Assembly (NCBI GenBank): GCA_030043155.1
Contig: JASHYE010000327.1
Location: 1 to 15,129 of the forward strand
Source: Candidatus Acidiferrales bacterium
GTDB lineage: Bacteria > Acidobacteriota > Terriglobia > Acidoferrales > UBA7541
DNA length: 15,129 bases
Direction of reading: 5' to 3'
Shown: in pieces, positions 6,639-15,039 of the stretch
Layout: each line of letters begins with the position of its first letter
Position numbering within the stretch: the stretch's first letter is position 1
Translations under genes and position numbers: made by a program
The notes under the pieces: model-generated
Told to the model about the DNA's origin: nothing
The model's database searches: none
The model's input: only the letters and a program-made list of their open reading frames with translations

Positions 6639-6643
6639 AGGAG
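6639..6643 (+). promoter_or_regulatory. Ribosome binding site of the Asp-box protein
   Basis: AGGAG lies 11 nt before ATG 6655. The spacing is slightly long; CGGA at 6647-6650 is a weaker alternative. Confidence 0.5.
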
Positions 6644-6654
6644 CTACGGACATC

Positions 6655-9600
6655 ATGACGCGAATTTCGCGAGTTATATATTTGGGTGTGGCTTTCGCCA
6701 GCATTCTGACATTAACGTTGAGCACGGCAGCGCAAGTGAAACCTGACCTCTATGCTGGACTTAAGTGGCGCAGCGTTGGGCCTTTTCACGGCGGCCGTAT
6801 CTCTTCCGTCACCGGAGTCATCGGCCAGCCCGGCGTATTCTACTTCGGCGCGCCTCAGGGCGGCATCTGGAAAACCACCAGCGCCGGCGTCACATGGTTC
6901 CCGATTTTCGATCAGGTTACCAGTGTCGATAGTGTCGGCGCGATCCAAGTCGCTCCATCTGATCCCAATATCGTCTATGCAGGCGCCGGTGACCCCATCG
7001 GCGGCAGCCTCGGCAACGGAATGTGGAAGTCCACCGATGCCGGCAAGACATGGCAGCACATCGGCTTGGAAAACACCGTGAAGGTTGACCGCATCCTGGT
7101 CGATCCCAGCGATCCTAACCTGGTAATTGTCTCCACGCTCGGTGATGCTACCCACGACGGCGGCGGTATCTACCGATCCACTGATGGCGGCCAGACCTGG
7201 ACAAATGTTCTCAAGCCCGATGGCTACGACGGCACCCGCGAACTCGAGTACGAATACGACGAGCCCAATATCATGCTGGCCGATACGCAAGGAACAGGAG
7301 GTGGTTTCTTTTTTGGCCCGGGTCCTCGGCCCACGGCGAAGCCGCCGCTGGTCTTCAAATCCACTGACGAGGGCAAGACTTGGACTGAGATCAAAATTCC
7401 TCCTTTCCCAGGCCGCGTCGGTTTGGCGATAGCCATGCATACCAATGGTCAGCGCATGTACCTCGTCGGCAATAATATCGAAAACGGTTCGGGGCTGTAC
7501 CGCTCTGATGATGGCGGTAACACCTGGCGGCACATGGCGGGTAATGACACTCGGATCAGCAACGGCCAGGGTGCCTATAGCTGTGGAGTCTATGTGGACT
7601 CGCAAAACCCTGACATCCTCTACACCGTCAGCACCGCTTTCTATCGTTCCACTGATGGCGGGGTCACCTTTCACGCTTTCAAAGGCGCGCCCGGTGGAGA
7701 GGATTACCACAAGATCTGGATCGATCCTACCAACGGCAAACGCATGATGATCGGGGCCGATCAAGGCGCGACTGTCACTCTCGACGGCGGCAAGACTTGG
7801 AGTCTTTGGTACGCCCAGCCCATCTCGCAGGTCTACCACGTCAACACTGACAGCCAGTATCCCTATTGGATCGTAACTTCGCAGCAGGATACCGGCGCGG
7901 TCATGGTGAAAAGCCGTGGCATGTGGGGTCAGCTCAATTTTACTGACTGGAGCCCTGTGCCTTCCTCTGAATTCGGGGTCATCACGCCCGATCCCGAGGA
8001 TCCACACATTATGTATGCCGTGGGTTATGGGCCCGGCGGGGGTGGCAACGGCCTCATCAAAATCAATATGTCCGACGGGCAGTGGGAGAACGTCGCGCCC
8101 GACTTCGGCGCTGGTGCGGAAAAGTACCACGCCGGCCGCGACTTCCAGAAAAAGTTCGATACGGTTTTCGACCCCAGTGCTCTCTACGTTGCCTATCGGT
8201 GCCTGTTGGTCACGCGCGACGGCGCCCACTCTTGGAAGGCCTTCAGCCCCGACCTTACCGCGGCCAAAGGTGATCCGCTGATCGCCTGTGGCACGCCGCT
8301 GCCGCCGCCGAAGGAGGGCCAGCGTGGTGGTTTCCCCGCACCGGCGCCTTCCATCAGCGACTTTTCCATCTCCACGGCGAAGAAGGGCGTGGTCTGGACA
8401 GTGAGCACCAGTGGCCAAATCTACAGCACCATGGATGGCGGCAAACACTGGAACAACGTCACCAACATCACAGACCTGCCGCCGCACACGACGTTAAATA
8501 CGATCGAGGCAGGCGATGACGTCAACACCGTCTACGTCACCGGCCGCATCGGTGGCCAGCGCAGCATCGTTGCCCCACCGTCAGGCACCAAGCAAGACGA
8601 AGATGTACCGCTCATCTGGCGCACCACCGACGGCGGCAAAACCTGGACCAGCATTGTCAATGGCCTGCCGAGCGATGAGCGCACGGGAAGCTGGGTGAAC
8701 ATCCTGCGAGCTGATCCCGAACAACCTGGCCTGCTCTTTGCGGGCACCGAGACGACCGTCTACGTGAGCTTCGACAACGGTGATCACTGGCAGTCGCTCC
8801 GCCAGAACTTGCCCAGCACATCGATCCGAGATCTTGTGATCCATACCGATTACCACATCAATGATCTTGTTATCGGCACTTACGGACGTGGGATCTGGAT
8901 TCTCGACGACATCGCCCCACTGCGCGAGATCGCAGCCAACGCCCAGGCAATCAGTTCTTCTTCGGCCTACTTGTTTCAGCCCGAAGAGGCCATCCGTGCG
9001 CGCCTCAACAGTAATTGGGACCAACCCTTCTCCGTTGAAATGCCCAATGCGTCCAATCCGCCATATGGGGTGATCGTGGACTATTACCTTGGCCATCAGC
9101 CGAATGGGCCAATTCAGCTCCAGATTTTCGATTCTGAAGGTACCTTGGTTCGTACCATCTCAAGCACGTTGCCGCCGCCAATCGAAGGTCAGGATTATCC
9201 GCGCTACTGGCTTGCGTCGCCCCAGTCGCGCGCACTCGGCACAGATCTCGGTGAGAATCGCGTGAATTGGGACTTGCAGTACGACGATCCGCCTGCTTTC
9301 CAGCATGACCTTGAAAACCAGATGAACATGGTAGCAGGAGGCACCACTGCTGGTCCGCACGGTCCTCAGGTGATTCCAGGCGTTTATACACTGAAGCTTG
9401 CGGTAGATGGACAGGTCTACACGCGCCAAGTGACCGTCATGAACGATCCGCGCGTGGGCGAGAGCCCGAAACTCATGGCTGACTTACGTGCCCAAAACCA
9501 TCTCACCGTCCTCGCGTATCACGGTATGCAGGAGACCTATGACGGCAATCACGAAGTGGATTCGGTCAAGGCGCAGCTTGCCTCTCTGATAAAGAGCAAC

Positions 9601-9984
9601 TTGCCCAGCGATGTCGCCTCGCAGGCCAGGACGCTCGATGCCAGCCTGACCAAAATTGGCGGCGTGATGCAGAGTGGCTTCTTCCGCCGTGCTGCTCCCC
9701 AGCCCAACGCGCTGAAATCCTTCATCGAGCTCAACGACGATTACAACACCATGGTCAGCATGATGCAGGTGGGCTTCGACATGGCCCCGACGCCGACGCA
9801 AATCGAGACTTGGGAGAGCGATTGCAGCAACTACAACCGCACGGTGGACGCCTGGAAAGCGATGCAGGGGCATGATATCGCCGACTTCAACGCTGTGCTG
9901 GCCAAAAACCAGCTGCAACAACTCACGGTCGAGCCCACTAAGCTCAGCGACGAGTCGTGCAGCTTTAAGGCCGGCTCAAAATAA
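6655..9984 (+). CDS. Secreted Asp-box (BNR/VPS10-sortilin-like) beta-propeller protein
   Basis: This is a large exported protein of 1,109 residues. A signal peptide covers about 1-26 (basic MTRISR, hydrophobic core, cleavage near STAAQ). Then comes WRSVGPFHGGRISSV, the entry motif of a widespread, uncharacterised Acidobacteriota/Bacteroidota family often labelled VPS10-domain or glycosyl-hydrolase BNR-repeat protein. Eleven Asp boxes (S-x-D-x-G-x-T-W type) begin near residues 74, 126, 175, 236, 284, 332, 375, 520, 592, 657 and 705, implying one or two beta-propellers. The family motif GTYGRGIWILDD follows at 741-752. The C-terminal third (about 760-1109) has an Ig/FlgD-like beta segment (PGVYTLKLAVDGQVYTRQVTV) and a helical tail. 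The Cys-rich 10CC module of eukaryotic sortilins is absent, with only a few Cys. No catalytic residues can be assigned; binding, scaffolding or hydrolysis are all possible. It is a single-gene unit with its own spacers. Confidence 0.92.
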   Translation: MTRISRVIYLGVAFASILTLTLSTAAQVKPDLYAGLKWRSVGPFHGGRISSVTGVIGQPGVFYFGAPQGGIWKTTSAGVTWFPIFDQVTSVDSVGAIQVAPSDPNIVYAGAGDPIGGSLGNGMWKSTDAGKTWQHIGLENTVKVDRILVDPSDPNLVIVSTLGDATHDGGGIYRSTDGGQTWTNVLKPDGYDGTRELEYEYDEPNIMLADTQGTGGGFFFGPGPRPTAKPPLVFKSTDEGKTWTEIKIPPFPGRVGLAIAMHTNGQRMYLVGNNIENGSGLYRSDDGGNTWRHMAGNDTRISNGQGAYSCGVYVDSQNPDILYTVSTAFYRSTDGGVTFHAFKGAPGGEDYHKIWIDPTNGKRMMIGADQGATVTLDGGKTWSLWYAQPISQVYHVNTDSQYPYWIVTSQQDTGAVMVKSRGMWGQLNFTDWSPVPSSEFGVITPDPEDPHIMYAVGYGPGGGGNGLIKINMSDGQWENVAPDFGAGAEKYHAGRDFQKKFDTVFDPSALYVAYRCLLVTRDGAHSWKAFSPDLTAAKGDPLIACGTPLPPPKEGQRGGFPAPAPSISDFSISTAKKGVVWTVSTSGQIYSTMDGGKHWNNVTNITDLPPHTTLNTIEAGDDVNTVYVTGRIGGQRSIVAPPSGTKQDEDVPLIWRTTDGGKTWTSIVNGLPSDERTGSWVNILRADPEQPGLLFAGTETTVYVSFDNGDHWQSLRQNLPSTSIRDLVIHTDYHINDLVIGTYGRGIWILDDIAPLREIAANAQAISSSSAYLFQPEEAIRARLNSNWDQPFSVEMPNASNPPYGVIVDYYLGHQPNGPIQLQIFDSEGTLVRTISSTLPPPIEGQDYPRYWLASPQSRALGTDLGENRVNWDLQYDDPPAFQHDLENQMNMVAGGTTAGPHGPQVIPGVYTLKLAVDGQVYTRQVTVMNDPRVGESPKLMADLRAQNHLTVLAYHGMQETYDGNHEVDSVKAQLASLIKSNLPSDVASQARTLDASLTKIGGVMQSGFFRRAAPQPNALKSFIELNDDYNTMVSMMQVGFDMAPTPTQIETWESDCSNYNRTVDAWKAMQGHDIADFNAVLAKNQLQQLTVEPTKLSDESCSFKAGSK

Positions 9985-10031
9985 GCGCGGCTAAATTTAA
10001 AGAGTGGTCGCGCATTCGCTGTCTATCCGGC

Positions 10032-10040
10032 TGGTATATC
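10032..10040 (+). promoter_or_regulatory. Possible extended -10 promoter of the four-gene metabolic run
   Basis: TGGTATATC carries a TG extension one base before TATATC (4 of 6 to TATAAT). It lies 15 nt before the Shine-Dalgarno of the homoserine-dehydrogenase-like gene. No good -35 box is seen, and transcription would start just before the ribosome binding site. Confidence 0.3.
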
Positions 10041-10054
10041 CTGAGCGTCCTTTC

Positions 10055-10059
10055 GGAGG
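10055..10059 (+). promoter_or_regulatory. Ribosome binding site that points to an ATT start
   Basis: GGAGG lies 6 nt before ATT 10066 and 27 nt before the first standard start (TTG 10087). The frame is closed upstream by TGA at 10042-10044, and no ATG, GTG or TTG occurs between that stop and 10087. Confidence 0.65.
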
Positions 10060-10065
10060 TTCCTC

Positions 10066-11076
10066 ATTCGGACTTACCGCCTCGCGTTGATTGGCTTCGG
10101 AAATGTCGGACAAGAATTTGTTCGCCTGCTTGTAGCGAAAGAACGAATCCTTCAAGAGGAATTCGAAATTGCATGGAAGCTCACCGGAGTAGCGTCAAGG
10201 CGCATCGGCTGGATCACTGACCCGGATGGTGTTGATCCTGTTGCAGCTCTCGATCATCGCTGGCCGCAGCCGAAAACTGCGCGCCGTCCGACAAGCGTTC
10301 GGGAATGGCTCGGCGCGGCTCATGCGGATGTGCTTCTAGAGGCCAGTTCGCTGGAGCGCCGCACCGGTCAGCCGGCGATTGATCACATCCGCGCTGCTCT
10401 GGAATCCGGGGCGCATGCGATCAGCGCCAACAAAGGCCCGGTTGTTCATGCGTATCGCGAGTTGTGTGATTTGGCTGCGGCGCACGGACGCAAGTTTTTC
10501 TTCGAATCAGCTGTTATGGATGGGACTCCGATTTTTTCTATGTTCCCACACAGTCTTCCTGCCATCGAACTACGTGGCTTTCGAGGCATTCTGAATTCCA
10601 CGACCAACGTTGTTCTCACCGAAATGGAAAAGGGCGCGACGCTCGAATCGGCCGTGAAGCGAGCGCAGGAAATTGGTGTCGCGGAGACCGATCCCTCCGA
10701 TGACCTCGATGGTTGGGACGCGGCCGTAAAGGTAGCCGCGCTTGTTATTGTTTTGATGGGTGCGGACATCCAATTGTCGGACGTTCAGCGCGAAGGCATC
10801 CGCTCCCTCACTCCGGAAATAGTTCGGGCCGCGCACTCTGGGGGTATGAGGTATAAGCTCGTCTGCAGCGCCGAACGCACCCCGCAAGGGGTTCGCGCTT
10901 CCGTTCGCCCTGAAAAGCTCCCGGCGGGTGATCCGCTCGCGCAGCTCGACGGCACCACATCCGCAGTCCGTTTTGATATGGATGTCTTCGGTCTCTCGAT
11001 CATTGAGCATAAGCCCGGCGTGATCGCGACAGCTTACGGACTGCTTGCAGATTTTATTCGAGCAGTGAAGTCTTGA
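10066..11076 (+). CDS. Homoserine dehydrogenase-like oxidoreductase, short form, probable ATT start
   Basis: This is an NAD(P)-dependent enzyme resembling homoserine dehydrogenase (aspartate semialdehyde to homoserine, threonine/methionine pathway). From ATT 10066 it has 336 residues; TTG 10087 would give 329 and cut the first Rossmann strand (RTYRLALIGFGNVG). The nucleotide-binding GFGNVG is at 10-15, the ANKGP motif with Lys123 at 121-125, and LNSTTNVVLTEM at about 176-187. The catalytic segment AETDPSDDLDGWDAAVK ends at Lys222, close to the catalytic Lys of known enzymes. It has no ACT domain, so no threonine feedback through that module, and matches short forms rather than the usual 430 residues. 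The C-terminal nucleotide loop, usually GPGAG followed by TA, reads EHKPGVIATA (314-323), which makes exact substrate less certain. It is first of four co-directional genes, 37 bp before the next. Confidence 0.85.
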   Translation: MRTYRLALIGFGNVGQEFVRLLVAKERILQEEFEIAWKLTGVASRRIGWITDPDGVDPVAALDHRWPQPKTARRPTSVREWLGAAHADVLLEASSLERRTGQPAIDHIRAALESGAHAISANKGPVVHAYRELCDLAAAHGRKFFFESAVMDGTPIFSMFPHSLPAIELRGFRGILNSTTNVVLTEMEKGATLESAVKRAQEIGVAETDPSDDLDGWDAAVKVAALVIVLMGADIQLSDVQREGIRSLTPEIVRAAHSGGMRYKLVCSAERTPQGVRASVRPEKLPAGDPLAQLDGTTSAVRFDMDVFGLSIIEHKPGVIATAYGLLADFIRAVKS

Positions 11077-11113
11077 ATCCAGCGCAATCCTTAGCGACAA
11101 TCCTGAAGGCGAC

Positions 11114-12430
11114 ATGAGCGCATCCGCATCGCAATCGAATAAGCCGCAAGCGACGCGCGCCACATCCAGAACGCTCGACGTGAACTGGGTGCGCGCCCAG
11201 TTTCCATCGCTCCAACAGATTGTGAATGGCCATCCAGCGGCATTCCTCGATGCGCCGGCGGGCACGCAAGTGCCTCAGCAGGTCATCAATGCCGTGCGCG
11301 AATATTTTGAGACCTCGAACGCCAACACTTGCGGTGCATTCGCTACCAGCCGCCGAACCGACGCAATGATCGCCGGGGCGCGCGCTGCCATGGCTGATTT
11401 TTTCAATTGCGATCCTGCGGAGGTTTTCTTCGGTCCAAACATGACCACGCTCACGTTCGCGTTAGCGCGTGGCATTGGCCGCGATCTCAAACCCGGCGAC
11501 GAAATAGTGGTCACTACGCTGGACCATGATGCTAACGTTGCGCCCTGGCGCGCTCTTGAGGATAGTGGTGTTGTAGTTCGGCAGGTGGATATTCGCGAGG
11601 ACGACTGCACTCTCGATCTCGATGACTTCCGCCGGAAAATAACGCCTCACACCAAGCTGGTCGCCGTCGGCTATGCCTCAAACGCCGTCGGCACAATCAA
11701 TCCGGTCCAGGATATTATTCGCCTCACCCATGACGCAGGCGCGCTTGCTTTCATCGACGCCGTGCACTATGCGCCGCATGGCTCAATCGACGTCCGAACG
11801 CTCGACTGCGATTTTCTCGCCTGCTCACCTTACAAATTTTTCGGCCCTCACATGGGTTGTATCTATGGCAAACGCGATTTATTGATGCGTTTCCGACCCT
11901 ACAAAGTCCGGCCAGCACCGGAGGCCTTGCCCGATCGCTGGGAAACAGGAACGCAGATACACGAGGGACTGGCCGGTGTAACCGCCGCAGTCGACTACAT
12001 GGCAGACCTTGGTCGCCACGTCGATCCTGACGTTACCGATCGTCGGAACGCTCTCATCAGCGCACATAATGCAATGCGTGAACACGAAATGAGCCTCGCC
12101 GCGCGCATGATTCGAGGACTGCTCGAAATTCCGGGCTTGCGCTTTTATGGCATCTCCGATCTAACCCGTTTTCACCAGCGCGTGCCTACTGTCGGAGTGC
12201 GCCTCGGCGGCCACACTCCTCTCGAATGCGTGAAGTTCCTGGGCGATCGCGGGATTTTCACATGGGATGGCAATTACTACGCGCTTAATTTGACTGAGCG
12301 TCTCGGTGTCGAAAAAACTGGCGGCCTTCTGCGCATTGGCCTCGTCCACTACAATACGATTGAGGAAGTCGACCGCTTGTTATCAACTCTTCTTGAGCTC
12401 GCAAAGTCAACTTCCCATAGGCAATCCTAA
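11114..12430 (+). CDS. Class V PLP enzyme, cysteine-desulfurase family (TIGR01976/VC1184-like)
   Basis: This is a fold-type I, class V aminotransferase-like enzyme of 438 residues using pyridoxal phosphate. The family markers NANTCGAFATSRRTDAMI, EVFFGPNMTTLTFALARG and TTLDHDANVAPWR are all present. FIDAVHYAPHGSIDV carries the PLP-binding Asp, and CSPYKFFGPHMG carries the Schiff-base Lys. These place it in the uncharacterised VC1184-like subfamily annotated as cysteine desulfurase. At the position where SufS has its catalytic Cys (before the MYNT-type EEVDRLL segment), the sequence reads WDGNYYALNL with no Cys. Desulfurase activity is therefore doubtful, and lyase, epimerase or aminotransferase chemistry is equally possible. 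No IscU, SufE or other Fe-S assembly gene is near. It lies between the homoserine-dehydrogenase-like gene and gpmI (30 bp), so is probably co-transcribed. The Shine-Dalgarno is weak (AAGG 11106-11109). Confidence 0.88.
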   Translation: MSASASQSNKPQATRATSRTLDVNWVRAQFPSLQQIVNGHPAAFLDAPAGTQVPQQVINAVREYFETSNANTCGAFATSRRTDAMIAGARAAMADFFNCDPAEVFFGPNMTTLTFALARGIGRDLKPGDEIVVTTLDHDANVAPWRALEDSGVVVRQVDIREDDCTLDLDDFRRKITPHTKLVAVGYASNAVGTINPVQDIIRLTHDAGALAFIDAVHYAPHGSIDVRTLDCDFLACSPYKFFGPHMGCIYGKRDLLMRFRPYKVRPAPEALPDRWETGTQIHEGLAGVTAAVDYMADLGRHVDPDVTDRRNALISAHNAMREHEMSLAARMIRGLLEIPGLRFYGISDLTRFHQRVPTVGVRLGGHTPLECVKFLGDRGIFTWDGNYYALNLTERLGVEKTGGLLRIGLVHYNTIEEVDRLLSTLLELAKSTSHRQS

Positions 12431-12460
12431 TCGTGTACAGCACAACCAATCCTGACTGAG

Positions 12461-14017
12461 ATGCCCAGGCGACCAAAGCCCATCGTGCTCACCGTTCTTG
12501 ACGGTTGGGGCTACTCGCCCGAAACAAAGGGCAACGCCATCGCTCTTGCGCGCAAGCCGAATTACGATGCATTGTTGAAGAAATTCCCCAATGTCCTCAT
12601 TCACACTGCGGGGCCGTTCGTCGGTCTGCCGGAAGGACAGATGGGCAATAGCGAAGTCGGACATCTCAATATCGGCGCAGGACGAATTGTCCAGATGGAC
12701 ATCACGCGCCTCGATGCAAAGATTGCTTCCGGGGAATTCTTTCGTGAGCCTCTGCTTCTCCAGGCCATGGAGCGCGGGCGCGTGCATCAGCTTCACCTAA
12801 TGGGCCTCGTCAGCGATGGCGGCGTGCACTCACATATCAATCATCTCTTTGCTCTGCTCCAGATGGCGAAACAGAACAATGTTTCCCATGTCTTCATTCA
12901 TGCCTTCACGGACGGGCGCGACACTCCCCCGAATTCCGGTGTGGGTTTCCTTCAGCAGCTCCAAAAGAAAATGAATCAGCTCGGGCTCGGAAAAATTGCC
13001 ACTGTCAGCGGGCGCTATTACTCCATGGACCGCGACAATCGCTGGGAACGAATCCAGCGTGCCTATGACGCGATGGTTCATGGAAAAGCAGAGGCTAAGT
13101 TTCCCGACCCGGTCTCTGCATTGAAAGCAAATTACGAACGTCTGATCACCGATGAATTTATCGTGCCCGCCGTGATCACGAGCAGCGATCAGTCGTCCCT
13201 GACGGCCGTCATTCGCGATGAAGACGCGGTAATCTTTTTCAATTTCCGCGCAGATCGTGCGCGCCAAATGACTCGCGCACTTGCTGAACCCGGTTTCAAG
13301 GAATTCGCAGATCCTGCTCGGCCCAAAGATCTCTTCTATGTCGGAATGACTCAATACGAAAAAACATGGCCGTGGCTTCGCTATATTCAAGGTCCGGAAA
13401 AACTCGAGCAAATCCTCGCGCAAGTCTTTGGTGAAATGGGCTTCAAGAATCTACGCTGCGCGGAAACCGAGAAGTATGCGCATGTTACATATTTCTTCAA
13501 TGGTGGTGTCGAAAAGCCTTACACGAACGAAGAGCGCATCCTCGTCCCTTCACCAAAAGTGCCGACCTACGATTTGCAGCCTGAGATGTCCGCCGCGGGA
13601 GTCACCGCTGCTGTCGAAAAAGCGATTAGCAAAGGTGACTTCGACGCCATAATCATGAACTTCGCAAATGCCGATATGGTTGGTCACACGGGCAAGCTCG
13701 AGGCCGCGATCAAAGCCGTCGAAACTGTTGACCAATGTCTGGGTCGAATCCATGCCGCGCTTGCACCTCGCGGCGGGGCTTGGATCATAACTGCCGATCA
13801 TGGTAACGCCGAGATGATGGTTGATCCCGTCACCGGGGGACCTCACACCTATCACACAACAAATCCCGTTCCGTTCATTTTGCTCAGTGAGGACAATCAA
13901 GTTCGCTTGCGCCCCGGCGGGTCACTCCGCGACATTGCCCCAACCCTCTTAGGTGTTCTTGGCATTCCTGCGCCCCAGCAAATGACCGGGCGCGACCTGC
14001 GCACGCCTTCTCGATGA
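12461..14017 (+). CDS. gpmI: 2,3-bisphosphoglycerate-independent phosphoglycerate mutase
   Basis: This cytoplasmic glycolytic/gluconeogenic enzyme interconverts 3- and 2-phosphoglycerate with two metal ions (usually Mn2+) and a phosphoserine intermediate. At 518 residues it is the standard length. LDGWG (Asp14) and MGNSEVGH with catalytic Ser64 are at the N terminus. The phosphotransferase-domain insert has [32 protein letters not shown] and [10 protein letters not shown]. The C-terminal half has [25 protein letters not shown] and ITADHGNAE, all metal or substrate ligands of the family. Every key residue expected is visible, so it should be active. ATG 12461 lies 30 bp after the PLP enzyme gene, with no good Shine-Dalgarno (GAG directly abuts the ATG). 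Its last bases overlap the following dehydrogenase gene, making an operon likely. Confidence 0.97.
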   Translation: MPRRPKPIVLTVLDGWGYSPETKGNAIALARKPNYDALLKKFPNVLIHTAGPFVGLPEGQMGNSEVGHLNIGAGRIVQMDITRLDAKIASGEFFREPLLLQAMERGRVHQLHLMGLVSDGGVHSHINHLFALLQMAKQNNVSHVFIHAFTDGRDTPPNSGVGFLQQLQKKMNQLGLGKIATVSGRYYSMDRDNRWERIQRAYDAMVHGKAEAKFPDPVSALKANYERLITDEFIVPAVITSSDQSSLTAVIRDEDAVIFFNFRADRARQMTRALAEPGFKEFADPARPKDLFYVGMTQYEKTWPWLRYIQGPEKLEQILAQVFGEMGFKNLRCAETEKYAHVTYFFNGGVEKPYTNEERILVPSPKVPTYDLQPEMSAAGVTAAVEKAISKGDFDAIIMNFANADMVGHTGKLEAAIKAVETVDQCLGRIHAALAPRGGAWIITADHGNAEMMVDPVTGGPHTYHTTNPVPFILLSEDNQVRLRPGGSLRDIAPTLLGVLGIPAPQQMTGRDLRTPSR

Positions 14018-15015
14018 ACCGCACACTCCCCGAGAAAACCAAGCTGGTCATCTGCATTTGGCACAAGTTCACCCTTTGGCAGCCTCCGCCTGCATTTGCG
14101 GACGGCTTTCGTCGCCGTTGGCCGGCCATGAACGTCGTTCATTTGCCCACGTACGAGCACGTCACTGAACATCTACCTGATACAGACATTCTCGTTGGCT
14201 TTTCAATTCGGCGCGAACAGTTTGCCACTGCAAAAAAACTGAAATGGATTCACTCAACGGCTGCCGGTGTCGGACAACTCATGTATCGCGAGCTGCGTGA
14301 AAGTGGCATCGTGCTCACTAACGCTCGCGGTATTCATTCCAAGCCGATGGCGGAACATATCCTGGGAATGATTATTGCGATGTCGCGCCGCTTTCTGGAC
14401 GCATTCCGCTTTCAGCGCACAGCGCATTGGGCGCAGCAGGAAATTTGGGATGCTCGCCCCTTCGAACTGAATGGCAAGATCCTTTTGATTATCGGATTCG
14501 GCTCGATTGGATGCGAACTGGCCAGGTTGGTGCCGCCAATTGGTATGCGCGTCTGGGGCATCACGCGTTCAGGTCGAGGCGATGCCCAGCTTGCAGAGCG
14601 CATTTTGCCAATCACGGAGCTGCATTCAGCGTTGCCGCAAGCAGACTTCGTTGTTGTCGCCGCTCCTGAAACACCGGAAACCAAGCGTATGATCGGGAAA
14701 AAGGAGCTGGCGCTAATGAAGGGTACCGCTCATCTGATCAACGTCGCCCGAGGCACGCTCGTCGACCAGAATGCGCTCATCGGCGCTCTTCGCACGCGTA
14801 GAATTGCCGGCGCTGCACTGGACGTAACCGAAGAGGAGCCCCTTCCTCCGGAGAGCCCTCTTTGGCGGCTGGAGAATGTCTTCATCACCCCGCACATCAG
14901 TGCAGCCACAGATCTTTTATGGGACCGGCAGGAGAGACTGCTCGTGGAGAATCTGGAACGCTGGTTTGGCGGCCGCGAACTGCTGAATCGTGTGGATCTT
15001 CAGCGCGGCTACTGA
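14014..15015 (+). CDS. D-isomer-specific 2-hydroxyacid dehydrogenase
   Basis: This is an NAD(P)-dependent oxidoreductase interconverting a 2-keto acid and a D-2-hydroxy acid. It has 333 residues, with a flavodoxin-like catalytic domain split around a central Rossmann domain. Visible motifs are [10 protein letters not shown] (161-170, nucleotide binding), [24 protein letters not shown] with active-site Arg246, DVTEEEPLP with Glu275, and TPHIS with the proton-relay His294. The Arg/Glu/His triad is complete. There is no ACT or other regulatory C-terminal domain, so it is closer to glyoxylate/hydroxypyruvate reductases or short SerA-like enzymes. The start ATG 14014 overlaps the gpmI stop as ATGA, indicating translational coupling; no separate Shine-Dalgarno is seen. 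Coupling to a mutase of 3-/2-phosphoglycerate makes a three-carbon acid substrate (3-phosphoglycerate, hydroxypyruvate, glycerate) plausible, but this is inference. Confidence 0.92.
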   Translation: MNRTLPEKTKLVICIWHKFTLWQPPPAFADGFRRRWPAMNVVHLPTYEHVTEHLPDTDILVGFSIRREQFATAKKLKWIHSTAAGVGQLMYRELRESGIVLTNARGIHSKPMAEHILGMIIAMSRRFLDAFRFQRTAHWAQQEIWDARPFELNGKILLIIGFGSIGCELARLVPPIGMRVWGITRSGRGDAQLAERILPITELHSALPQADFVVVAAPETPETKRMIGKKELALMKGTAHLINVARGTLVDQNALIGALRTRRIAGAALDVTEEEPLPPESPLWRLENVFITPHISAATDLLWDRQERLLVENLERWFGGRELLNRVDLQRGY

Positions 15016-15039
15016 ACCTGAGGACTCTCAACTCGACAA

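Noticed and set aside
6712..8487. A 591-codon open frame on the minus strand.
   Set aside because: It is exactly antisense to the Asp-box protein gene, whose motifs, signal peptide and ribosome binding site are clear. The translated antisense product has no recognisable motif. Long antisense frames are expected from biased third positions in G+C-rich genes.
9985..10013. GCGCG/CGCGC inverted repeat after the Asp-box gene, considered as a terminator.
   Set aside because: There are only 5 bp around a 19-nt loop and no T-run.
10570..11265. A 231-codon minus-strand frame across the homoserine-dehydrogenase-like and PLP genes.
   Set aside because: It is antisense to two well-supported genes and has low-complexity, motif-free translation.
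12830..13423. A 197-codon minus-strand frame.
   Set aside because: It is antisense to gpmI, which has all family motifs; there is no independent evidence for it.
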